Shown: positions 1 through 6,427, counted from the stretch's first letter. The stretch: 6,616 nucleotides of DNA from Ruminococcus flavefaciens (GCA_902796705.1 CADBQF010000075.1:1-6616), one strand, 5' to 3'. Translations and numbers: made by a program. The notes: generated by a model from the sequence alone, not told the origin.

Positions 1-1532
1 TCACGCAGGAAGATCGCAAGGTCTATCGCTTCATTGAGGGTGCTTCCGGGGTGTGACGACATGAGATACGGCACGAGGTACTGTTCCTTTCCTATGCCCT
101 TTGTTATCTCATAGAACCGCTTCTGGAAAGCCTTGTAAGCTTCGATGTGCGGTTTTCCCATTTTATCGAGAACGACAGCGGAACAATGTTCCGGAGCGAC
201 TTTGAGCTGACCGCTTACGTGATATTTTATCAGCTCACGCATGAACTCGTCGTTCTTGTCCTGCATGAGATAATCGTATCTTATTCCGGAGCGGATAAAG
301 ACTCTCTTGACTCCCTTGACCTTGCGTATCTTGCGGAGCATGGCGAGATATTCGGTGTGGTCGGATACGAGGGCAGGACACGGCTTCGGGGCGAGACATT
401 TCTTTCCCATACAGAGGCCTTTGCTGAGCTGTTTGTCGCATGACGGACGGCGGAAATCAGCCGTCGGGCCGCCTACGTCGTGGATATATCCCTTGAAATC
501 GGGCATCTTCGTTATCCTCTCGGCTTCGGCAAGGACTGACTCCTCGCTGCGGACGGTGACACGTCTTCCCTGATGCAGAGCTATCGAGCAGAAATTGCAG
601 TAGCCGAAGCAGCCACGGTTGTGGGTTATCGAGAATCTTACCTCCTCTATGCCCGGCACGCCGCCCTGTGATTCATACGACGGGTGTACCGCTCTCGTAT
701 ACGGCAGAGAGTAGATATGGTCAAGCTCCTCTGTCGTGAGGCTGTAAGCCGGAGGATTCTGGACGAGCATCATTTTTCCGTGTCGCTGGATTATGGTCTT
801 TCCGTAGACTTCGTCCTGCCAGTCGTACTGTATCTTCGTGGCTTTTGCGTATTCAGCCTTATTGTCCCTGACCTGCTCGAAAGAGGGACACTGAGCCGCA
901 CCGAGCGGAGTATTCACCGGCTCGGTCATATAGCACGTTCCCCTCACATCGCAGATATCGTGGATATCCTCGCCGGCAGCGAGCCTTGTACAGACTTCCT
1001 GTATCTGATGCTCTCCCATGCCGTACATGAGCAGGTCAGCACCGCTGTCGGGGAGTATCGACGGTCTTACGCAGTCGTCCCAGTAATCATAGTGTGCAAA
1101 CCGCCTGAGCGAAGCTTCGAGGCCGCCTATGGCTATCGGGACATCACCGAAATATTCCCTTATCTTCTGACAGTAGACGATAACGGCTCTGTCAGGGCGT
1201 TTTCCGGCGAGTCCTCCGGGAGAATACGCATCATCGGAACGCTTCCTCTTAGCGGCTGTGTAGTGAGCTACCATAGAATCTATATTTCCGCCCGTCACGA
1301 GAAAAGCATACTTAGGTCTTCCGAATCTGCAAAAGTCCTTGTTGGTGTGCCAGTCGGGCTGAGCAATTATACCTATAGTAAATCCCATTGATTCGACCAG
1401 ACGTGTCACTATAGCCGCCCCGAAGCTTGGGTGGTCAACGTAGGCATCGCCTGTTATGTATATGAAATCGAACTGTACTATACCGAGTTCGTCCATTTCC
1501 TTTTTTGTAGTCGGAAGAAATCCCTCGTACAT
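1..1532 (-). CDS. ygiQ: YgiQ-family radical SAM protein (3' end outside the window)
   Basis: This reading frame is open from an ATG at 1532 to the left edge of the window, giving 510 residues without a stop. The radical SAM [4Fe-4S] motif CX3CX2C is seen as C308, C312 and C315 in RGCFGYCNFC, followed by the family signature HQGRR. The N-terminal part (about 1-290) matches the YgiQ-specific domain, with GGLEASLRRFAHYDYW at 136-151. After the core come C365, C374, C379 and C385 (KGLCMGKKCLAPKPC at 371-385), then VAPEH and a SSHPGST stretch near the cut end, all typical of YgiQ. E. coli YgiQ has about 740 residues, so roughly 100-230 residues are probably missing. The start at 1532 is preferred because AAGGGGG lies 7 nt upstream; an in-frame ATG at 1574 would add 14 residues but has no good ribosome binding site, and a TAA lies two codons before it. 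It is 125 bp behind ftsK, probably the same transcript. The family is expected to cleave SAM reductively; its substrate is not known to me. Confidence 0.93.
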   Translation of the reverse strand, partial: MYEGFLPTTKKEMDELGIVQFDFIYITGDAYVDHPSFGAAIVTRLVESMGFTIGIIAQPDWHTNKDFCRFGRPKYAFLVTGGNIDSMVAHYTAAKRKRSDDAYSPGGLAGKRPDRAVIVYCQKIREYFGDVPIAIGGLEASLRRFAHYDYWDDCVRPSILPDSGADLLMYGMGEHQIQEVCTRLAAGEDIHDICDVRGTCYMTEPVNTPLGAAQCPSFEQVRDNKAEYAKATKIQYDWQDEVYGKTIIQRHGKMMLVQNPPAYSLTTEELDHIYSLPYTRAVHPSYESQGGVPGIEEVRFSITHNRGCFGYCNFCSIALHQGRRVTVRSEESVLAEAERITKMPDFKGYIHDVGGPTADFRRPSCDKQLSKGLCMGKKCLAPKPCPALVSDHTEYLAMLRKIRKVKGVKRVFIRSGIRYDYLMQDKNDEFMRELIKYHVSGQLKVAPEHCSAVVLDKMGKPHIEAYKAFQKRFYEITKGIGKEQYLVPYLMSSHPGSTLNEAIDLAIFLR

Positions 1533-1539
1533 ATCGTTA

Positions 1540-1546
1540 CCCCCTT
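1540..1546 (-). promoter_or_regulatory. Ribosome binding site of the YgiQ-family gene
   Basis: The minus strand reads AAGGGGG followed by a 7-nt spacer (TAACGAT) and ATG at 1532. This purine-rich Shine-Dalgarno site decides the start in favour of 1532 over the in-frame ATG at 1574, which is preceded by AT-rich sequence without such a site. Confidence 0.7.
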
Positions 1547-1657
1547 CGAGCCGGTCACGCTCTTTCAGAATCATATTTTACTGTGACAGGCGTTCGTTCT
1601 GCCGTCTTTAGTACAGATATGCCGCCCGTATGGCCACGGCTGAGATCATTTCGTTCA

Positions 1658-4192
1658 TCAGCCCTCCATTCTGCGGAGCTTCCTTTCGTCGTACTGCATC
1701 TTTGACATGAGTACCTTTCGTGGCTTAGCACCCTCACTCGGAGCCACAACGCCCATTTCTTCGAGGGATTCCATTATCCTTGCGGCTCTTGCGTAGCCGA
1801 GTTTGAGCTTTCTTTGCAGGAACGAAGTTGAGAGCGTGCCGTTGCTGACAGCTATCTCCATTGCACGCTCGATGAAATCCTCATCGCTTCCGGCTTCAAA
1901 GCTGCTCTCGCCGCCTGAACCGCCGTCCTTGCCCTGCGGAGTGAAGTTCTCGACAGCTTCGATGACTGAGCTGTCGTACTCGCTCTGAGTCTGTGCCTTG
2001 ATGAAGTTGAGAGTCTCGTTTATATCCTTATTTGAAGCGAAACAGCCCTGAACTCTGAGCGGATCGTTGCTTCCTATCGGCATATAGAGCATATCGCCGT
2101 TTCCGAGGAGCTTTTCCGCACCTGCCTTGTCGATGATAGTTCTCGAATCGACCTGCGACATAACGGAGAGAGCGATACGGCTCGGTATATTTGCCTTGAT
2201 GATACCTGTGATAACGTCAGTGGTAGGACGCTGTGTAGCTACAACGAGGTGCATACCAGCCGCACGTCCCATCTGTGCAAGACGCTGTATCGAATCCTCG
2301 ACTTCGTTCTTCGCAACGAGCATCATATCGGCAAGCTCGTCGATGAATATGACAATCTGCGGCATTATCTGCATATCCTCCTCTTCGGAGGCTATCATAT
2401 TGTATGATTTGAGGTCATTTGCTCCGGCATCAGCGAATATCTGATATCTACGCATCATCTCGTTCACTGCCCAGTTCAATGCACCGGCGGCTTTCTTCGC
2501 CTCGGTGACTATCGGTATGAGCAGATGCGGCAGTCCCTCGAACACCTTGAATTCAACTATCTTAGGATCGATAAGGATTATCTTTACCTCTTCCGGAGTA
2601 GCATTGTAGAGTATGCTCATAATGATAGAACGTGTACATACCGATTTACCTGAACCCGTAGTACCGGCTATGATGACATGGGGCATCTTTGCGATATCAC
2701 CGAGGATTATATTGCCGGCGATGTCCTTTCCGACGGCGAATGTGAGCTTGCTGCCGGACTTTCTGAACTGGCTGTCGGAGAGTATCTCACGGAGAGTTAC
2801 CATATCCTTGTTATTGTTCGGGACTTCTATTCCTATTACGGATTTTCCGGGAACAGGAGCTTCTATACGAACACCCTTTGCCGCAAGGCTGAGAGCGATG
2901 TCATCTTCGAGGTTGCGTATCTTGGAGACTTTAACGCCGACACCGGGCTGTATCTCATATCGTGTGATAGTCGGGCCACGGAAAATATCGATTATCTTTA
3001 CCTCAACTCCGAAACTGCGGAGCGTATTCACGATAGTTTCGGCTTTTTCGAGCATCTCGGCAGCGGCCTTTTCGCTGTTGGACTGTGCGGGAGGCGGTGA
3101 GAGAAGATCGAGCGACGGGAGGATATAATCTTTCTGAGCCGGTGTCTCCTCCACGGCAGGAGCTTCATCTTCATCGAAGACCTTGCCGCTCTTTTTGGCA
3201 GCAGCACGGGTTATGAGCTTTTCAAGCTCGCTCGCCTCATCAACAACAGGCGGAGCTGTTTCGGCTGCCGGCTTTGCGGGCGTATCTTCTATCGGGATAT
3301 CTATGAGGATACCGTCATCAGCCGGGAGCGGAGCGTCCTGAACGGGTGCAGGCTCTCCTGGGAGCGGCACGTCCAATAAGAACTCGTCCTCGGCAGGCGG
3401 TGCAGGGAACGTGACGTTCCTCTCCGGGATATGTACTGTCATCTCACGCTGAGGCTGCTGTTCTTCAAACGGGATATCATCAGTCGGGGGAGCATCATAC
3501 ACGGCTCTTTCGTCTTCTGACTGGTCATCTTCTTCATATTCGTCATATTCATCGCCCACAAGAGCATTGAACGTATATTCAAGGAATCTGCGGAACAATC
3601 TGAACGGTGTCATGAGGAAGTCGAGGAAATCCATGAGTCCCTGTCCCCTGAAACGCATCACTACTATAAAGCAGAGAAGTATCGTCACTATCTTCGCACC
3701 GATCTTTCCGAACAGCATGAACAGCAGTCCGGCAGTCGGATAGCTGAGGACTCCGCCGCCGTAAAGCTTCATTCCGTCGATGAAGAGCAGTTTTATCTGT
3801 TCCGTGAAGGTATCGCCGGGTATCTCGCCCACGACGAATACCTGCATCGCCGTGCCTATGCACCACGCAAGCCCGACTCCCCACAGGCCACGGACAGCCA
3901 CGTTTCTCTGACTCTGCTCACGTCCTATGCTGACGGCGGCATATATCATGATTATCGGAAGACCTATCGCCGCAACTCCGAACATACCGAGGAGTATATT
4001 GTGCATTATCCTCCAGCCTGCCGAGCCTTTCATGAAGACTATACACAAAAGGAGTATGCCGAATGCAAACAGCACAACTGACATGAGCTGATTATTTTCA
4101 TTGGAAGAACCCTTCTTAGCCGGAACTTTTGGTGCAGTTCCGGCAGGAGCTTCTTTCTTTTTGGGTGACTTTTTCTTTTTTGTTTCTGCCAT
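1658..4192 (-). CDS. ftsK: FtsK/SpoIIIE-type DNA translocase
   Basis: This 844-residue protein is a full-length septal DNA translocase, which hydrolyses ATP to pump chromosomal DNA through the division or sporulation septum. After a Lys-rich cytoplasmic start (1-30) there are about four membrane segments (roughly 37-54, 64-88, 101-121 and 148-179). A low-complexity acidic, Pro/Ala-rich linker follows at about 213-355. The alpha domain is at about 357-460. The RecA-like beta domain carries Walker A GTTGSGKS at 510-517 and Walker B IVIFIDEL at 613-620 (D618, E619). The C-terminal gamma winged helix (about 770-836, with LQRKLKLGYARAARIMESLEEMG nearby) is the part that in relatives reads polarity sequences such as KOPS/SRS. 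All key residues are present and the length is normal. The ATG at 4192 has AAAGGA 9 nt upstream. The gene lies 50 bp after the TepA-like peptidase and ends in tandem TGA codons (1660-1655). I cannot tell from sequence alone whether it acts in vegetative division, sporulation or both. Confidence 0.97.
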   Translation of the reverse strand: MAETKKKKSPKKKEAPAGTAPKVPAKKGSSNENNQLMSVVLFAFGILLLCIVFMKGSAGWRIMHNILLGMFGVAAIGLPIIMIYAAVSIGREQSQRNVAVRGLWGVGLAWCIGTAMQVFVVGEIPGDTFTEQIKLLFIDGMKLYGGGVLSYPTAGLLFMLFGKIGAKIVTILLCFIVVMRFRGQGLMDFLDFLMTPFRLFRRFLEYTFNALVGDEYDEYEEDDQSEDERAVYDAPPTDDIPFEEQQPQREMTVHIPERNVTFPAPPAEDEFLLDVPLPGEPAPVQDAPLPADDGILIDIPIEDTPAKPAAETAPPVVDEASELEKLITRAAAKKSGKVFDEDEAPAVEETPAQKDYILPSLDLLSPPPAQSNSEKAAAEMLEKAETIVNTLRSFGVEVKIIDIFRGPTITRYEIQPGVGVKVSKIRNLEDDIALSLAAKGVRIEAPVPGKSVIGIEVPNNNKDMVTLREILSDSQFRKSGSKLTFAVGKDIAGNIILGDIAKMPHVIIAGTTGSGKSVCTRSIIMSILYNATPEEVKIILIDPKIVEFKVFEGLPHLLIPIVTEAKKAAGALNWAVNEMMRRYQIFADAGANDLKSYNMIASEEEDMQIMPQIVIFIDELADMMLVAKNEVEDSIQRLAQMGRAAGMHLVVATQRPTTDVITGIIKANIPSRIALSVMSQVDSRTIIDKAGAEKLLGNGDMLYMPIGSNDPLRVQGCFASNKDINETLNFIKAQTQSEYDSSVIEAVENFTPQGKDGGSGGESSFEAGSDEDFIERAMEIAVSNGTLSTSFLQRKLKLGYARAARIMESLEEMGVVAPSEGAKPRKVLMSKMQYDERKLRRMEG

Positions 4193-4242
4193 ATCTCTCT
4201 ATCCTTTGTCTTTAAGTTATATTTTTTTCTTCTCACATATTT

Positions 4243-4905
4243 TTAAGTGCTGTATCGTTTTTCTGAATTCTCTATCATTTCATAAAGGCACTCTATCGCC
4301 TGACTCAGTCCGCCGAGCTCATCGATAAGTCCCGACTCAACAGCCCTGCTGCCTTCGAGGACGCTCCCGACATCAAGCACGAGTTCATCTGTATTCATCA
4401 TATACCGCCGGAATTCGCTCTCTGTAATACCGCTGTTCTCCGTCACGAAGCGTATCATTCTGTTCTGCATACGCTCAAAATAGTCAAACGTCTGCTGAAC
4501 TCCCACGACCGTTCCGCTGACTCTTATCGGGTGTATCGTCATCGAAGCGGAGGGAACTATGAACGAATGCTTCGCACTTACGGCGAGAGGGACTCCTATC
4601 GAGTGACCGCCGCCGAGAACGAGAGAAACTGTCGGAGTCTTCATGCCGGCGATAAGTTCAGCTATAGCAAGACCGGCTTCGACATCTCCGCCGACGGTAT
4701 TCAGGATAATGAGCAGACCTTCAACGCTCCTGTCCTGTTCTATCGCAACGAGAGCGGGGATTATATGTTCATATTTGGTAGTTTTCGTCTGTTCACCGAG
4801 TTCATAGTGACCTTCCACCTGACCTATCACTGTAAGGCAGTGGATAAGATGCTTTGCGTCCTGTGAAGCGGTATCGCCGTTGTCTTTTGTTGTATCATTT
4901 TCCAT
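4243..4905 (-). CDS. tepA: ClpP-fold serine peptidase, TepA (YmfB) type
   Basis: The 220-residue product has the ClpP/crotonase-like peptidase fold. The predicted triad is S102 in the nucleophile elbow GGGHSIG (98-104), H125 in SMTIHP (121-126) and D178 in LDVG (177-180), by alignment in my head with ClpP and Bacillus TepA. NTVGGDVEAGLAIAE (69-83) and the C-terminal GLIDELGG (192-199) are also typical. The elbow GHSIG instead of the ClpP form, and the position directly before ftsK/spoIIIE, point to TepA rather than housekeeping ClpP. TepA was described in Bacillus subtilis as a translocation-enhancing or spore-protein-related peptidase; its true substrate here is unknown. There is no signal peptide or membrane segment, so it should be cytosolic. 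AAAGGA lies 10 nt before the ATG. In B. subtilis a small gene, ylzJ, separates tepA from spoIIIE; only 50 bp are found here, so ylzJ is absent. Transcription probably starts at the promoter at 4970-4998, leaving a leader of about 58 nt. Confidence 0.9.
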   Translation of the reverse strand: MENDTTKDNGDTASQDAKHLIHCLTVIGQVEGHYELGEQTKTTKYEHIIPALVAIEQDRSVEGLLIILNTVGGDVEAGLAIAELIAGMKTPTVSLVLGGGHSIGVPLAVSAKHSFIVPSASMTIHPIRVSGTVVGVQQTFDYFERMQNRMIRFVTENSGITESEFRRYMMNTDELVLDVGSVLEGSRAVESGLIDELGGLSQAIECLYEMIENSEKRYST

Positions 4906-4922
4906 GCAGAGTCCGTCCTTTC

Positions 4923-4942
4923 ATGATATAATGATATGATAT
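4923..4942 (-). repeat. Three copies of ATATCAT in the tepA leader
   Basis: The plus strand carries ATGATAT at 4923-4929, 4931-4937 and 4936-4942, the last two overlapping by two bases. The block sits in the predicted untranslated leader just before the AAAGGA ribosome binding site (4916-4921). It may be a chance AT-rich microrepeat or a binding site; sequence alone does not decide. Confidence 0.5.
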
Positions 4943-4969
4943 GGACTCCGGGCATGAATATACATATTA

Positions 4970-4998
4970 ATTATATACGAATATTTCGTGAAAGTCAA
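4970..4998 (-). promoter_or_regulatory. Sigma-A type promoter for tepA-ftsK-ygiQ
   Basis: On the minus strand the -35 box TTGACT (4998-4993) and a perfect -10 box TATAAT (4975-4970) are separated by exactly 17 bp. The start of transcription would fall near 4963, about 58 nt before the tepA ATG. No other promoter of this quality lies upstream of the cluster. Confidence 0.85.
4977..4989. promoter_or_regulatory. Putative operator palindrome in the tepA promoter spacer
   Basis: ACGAA (4977-4981) and TTCGT (4985-4989) form a perfect 5-bp inverted repeat around TAT, lying wholly between the -35 and -10 boxes of the tepA promoter. A protein bound here would block RNA polymerase. The arms are short, so a chance origin is possible. 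Confidence 0.4.
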
Positions 4999-5030
4999 GC
5001 GGAAGAGAAGCTGAGCCAGCTTCACCGCTT
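4997..5030. repeat. Two-part inverted repeat next to the tepA -35 box
   Basis: An outer 6-bp pair AAGCGG (4997-5002) / CCGCTT (5025-5030) encloses an inner 7-bp pair GAAGCTG (5007-5013) / CAGCTTC (5017-5023) around AGC. The asymmetric internal loop is AAGA against A. No T-tract follows on either strand, so it is not a standard terminator. It lies upstream of the tepA transcription start and far upstream of the lipoprotein promoter, so it would not be in either predicted transcript; it overlaps the -35 box by two bases. Confidence 0.6.
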
Positions 5031-5133
5031 TGTCCGTTGATAGTCTTTACAGACGGGAAGTCTTCCTTCGCTCAATCCATAGTAATTTTTCTGCTTTGCG
5101 GCCACGCCTCCGCCCGATATCCCCAAATGCACA

Positions 5134-5152
5134 ATTTTTTTGACGAAAAAAT
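5134..5152. repeat. A/T-tract inverted repeat
   Basis: ATTTTTT (5134-5140) and AAAAAAT (5146-5152) are a perfect inverted repeat around TGACG. There is no GC stem, so a terminator is unlikely. The phased A- and T-tracts about 50 bp before the lipoprotein -35 box could bend DNA. Confidence 0.4.
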
Positions 5153-5201
5153 AACAATTGCAACAATTCTGTTAATAAATATTACAGTCCGGCTTTTTTT
5201 A

Positions 5202-5230
5202 TTGACTTTAATATCTGCAAATGATAAAAT
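5202..5230 (+). promoter_or_regulatory. Sigma-A type promoter for the TraB/GumN lipoprotein gene
   Basis: The -35 box TTGACT (5202-5207) and -10 box TAAAAT (5225-5230) are 17 bp apart. The transcript would start near 5237, leaving a short leader of about 28 nt before the ATG at 5265. The -35 box and its following TT are the same as in the divergent tepA promoter. Confidence 0.8.
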
Positions 5231-5244
5231 ATCTGTATATTATC
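5209..5244 (+). repeat. Imperfect 18-bp tandem repeat over the promoter
   Basis: Two adjacent 18-bp units (5209-5226 and 5227-5244) agree at 13 of 18 positions. They share the exact 8-mer AATATCTG at 5210-5217 and 5228-5235. The first unit lies in the promoter spacer and runs into the -10 box; the second covers the rest of the -10 box and the predicted start site. This is where a repressor could act, but the AT-rich composition weakens the case. Confidence 0.4.
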
Positions 5245-5252
5245 CATACAGA
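5232..5252. promoter_or_regulatory. 7-7-7 dyad at the lipoprotein transcription start (putative operator)
   Basis: TCTGTAT (5232-5238) and ATACAGA (5246-5252) form a perfect 7-bp inverted repeat with a 7-bp centre. The predicted transcription start (near 5237) falls inside the left arm, so the full hairpin would not form in RNA if that start is right; a DNA operator is the better reading. The right arm abuts the AAGGA ribosome binding site (5253-5257). Confidence 0.5.
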
Positions 5253-5264
5253 AAGGAACCTATT

Positions 5265-6404
5265 ATGAAAGCATCAAAAATAACAGCAGCTTTCTTAGCT
5301 GCAATTTTAGCAGTATGTACAACATCATGCGGAAAATCCGATGACAGCAAGGACGAAAAGTCCTCCGCTTCAAAGCCGGCTGCCGATACTTCCTCCGAGG
5401 AAACAACAGAAGCTTCATCTGAAGAAAACACCGAAGCCGGGACAGAAGCTGAAACTGAGGCTGAGACCGAAGAAGCTTCCGAGGAAGTTTCCGTCAATTT
5501 TGAAACTGTTGACGGCAGCGAATATTTCACAGACGCAGCTCCTACTCCTCCTGTCTGGAAAGTCACCGATCCCGAATCCGGCAATTATCTCTACCTCATG
5601 GGAACTATCCACGTTCTCCCCGACGGTGCATTCGACAAAATGCCGAGCTATGTAATGGATATCTACGAAAACTGCGACGGTATAGCTGTAGAATACAATA
5701 CGGAAGAACTCCAGAGCGATATGGCACAGATGCAGGAATTCGTACAGGCTCTTATGTATCAGGACGGTTCGGTCATCACTGACCATATCTCTGAGGAGAG
5801 CTACGAAGCAGCCAAGAACCTGCTCTCTTCACAGGGTGCATATATGCAGCAGTATGATATGTTCCAGGCCGGCTACTGGATGTCGCTCCTCACAAATTTT
5901 GTCGTAAATTACACTGACGGTGTATCTTTCGACGGAGTTGACGCAAACTTCATCAAACTCGCACAGAAAGACGGCAAAGAGGTCATTAATATCGAGGAGC
6001 TTTCTGCTCAGACAGATGCCCTCACAGGCTACACAGACGAGCTTGCAGATGCTCTTCTCATGATGAACGTTGAGCAGATGGACGATATGCCTTCATATGT
6101 GGAGACTTTAGGCAAGATGTACAATAGCTGGGCTATAGGCGATGAAGAAGGTCTGACCGAGGAACAGGAAGAAGAGCTTGAAGAGATCCCCGAAGACCTC
6201 GTTGATGACTACGAGCAGTACAATGACACTCTCCTGACAAAGAGAAACAAGCAGATGGCAGAGCGTGCATCTGAGTTCATCAAGGAGGGAAAGAACTATT
6301 TCTTCATGGTGGGAACTCTCCACTACTCCGGTGAAGAGGGCGTTGAAGACCTTCTCCGCAGCATGGGTTATGAAGTAGAGCGAGTAGAGGCTGCTACGGC
6401 TTGA
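5265..6404 (+). CDS. TraB/GumN-family lipoprotein (putative metal-dependent hydrolase)
   Basis: The 379-residue protein starts at ATG 5265, with AAGGA 7 nt upstream. Residues 1-21 are a lipoprotein signal peptide (K2, K5, hydrophobic 8-17, then TTSC), with C22 as the likely lipidated cysteine. Residues 23-76 are a Ser/Glu/Thr-rich linker with EAETEAETE-like repeats, probably a tether away from the membrane. The TraB/GumN domain (about 95-375) shows the two diagnostic GxxH motifs: GTIH at 113-116 and GTLH at 350-353. It also has VEYN at 142-145 with E143, DGVDANFI at 223-230, KEVINIEEL at 238-246 and KRN near 326-328. Relatives (bacterial TraB/PrgY, GumN, animal Tiki) use such His and Glu residues in a metal-dependent peptidase-like fold; activity here is inferred. 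A second acidic run lies at 293-316. The gene has its own promoter and terminator, so it is likely monocistronic and anchored on the outer face of the cytoplasmic membrane. The substrate is unknown. Confidence 0.92.
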   Translation: MKASKITAAFLAAILAVCTTSCGKSDDSKDEKSSASKPAADTSSEETTEASSEENTEAGTEAETEAETEEASEEVSVNFETVDGSEYFTDAAPTPPVWKVTDPESGNYLYLMGTIHVLPDGAFDKMPSYVMDIYENCDGIAVEYNTEELQSDMAQMQEFVQALMYQDGSVITDHISEESYEAAKNLLSSQGAYMQQYDMFQAGYWMSLLTNFVVNYTDGVSFDGVDANFIKLAQKDGKEVINIEELSAQTDALTGYTDELADALLMMNVEQMDDMPSYVETLGKMYNSWAIGDEEGLTEEQEEELEEIPEDLVDDYEQYNDTLLTKRNKQMAERASEFIKEGKNYFFMVGTLHYSGEEGVEDLLRSMGYEVERVEAATA

Positions 6405-6427
6405 TCTTTCTGTTGAGCGAATACGAT

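Larger units (their letters stand above)
4906..5264. other. Divergent intergenic region between tepA and the TraB/GumN lipoprotein gene
   Basis: These 359 bp hold no convincing gene. They contain the two divergent promoters (4970-4998 minus, 5202-5230 plus), a leader repeat (4923-4942), a palindrome in the tepA promoter spacer (4977-4989), a two-part inverted repeat (4997-5030), a GC-rich patch with a motif also found behind the lipoprotein gene (5093-5107), an A/T-tract inverted repeat (5134-5152), and operator-like repeats around the lipoprotein start site (5209-5252). Between 5031 and 5092 I see nothing I can interpret. Confidence 0.8.

Noticed and set aside
684..1391. A 235-codon plus-strand open frame
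   Set aside because: It lies antisense to the YgiQ-family gene, whose translation carries clear motifs in the same stretch. It has no recognisable domain and is a by-product of the codon use on the other strand.
1555..1749. A 64-codon minus-strand frame running from inside ftsK into the gap before the YgiQ gene
   Set aside because: It is mostly out of frame within the FtsK gamma domain, lacks a good RBS and has no recognisable content.
2613..3128. Plus-strand open frames of 171 and 140 codons (2613-3128 and 2678-3100)
   Set aside because: Both are antisense to the alpha and beta domains of FtsK, including the Walker A region, and show no domain or ribosome binding site of their own.
4531..4866. 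A 111-codon plus-strand open frame
   Set aside because: It is antisense to the TepA-like peptidase, whose catalytic motifs are unmistakable.
5134..5152. A/T-tract inverted repeat as a bidirectional terminator
   Set aside because: The stem is only A-T pairs, and both flanking genes point away from it.
5176..5200. T-run at 5194-5200 as a terminator
   Set aside because: No GC-rich stem precedes it, and no gene reads into it from the left.
5037..5264. Upstream extension of the lipoprotein gene to a TTG at 5037
   Set aside because: It would place 76 non-conserved residues before a clear signal peptide and would cover the promoter. The ATG at 5265 has an RBS and begins the signal peptide.
5398..5490. 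GAAGC/GAGGC-rich repeats as a DNA repeat element
   Set aside because: They are in frame and encode the Glu/Thr/Ala/Ser linker of the lipoprotein; the repetition follows from the protein's low complexity.
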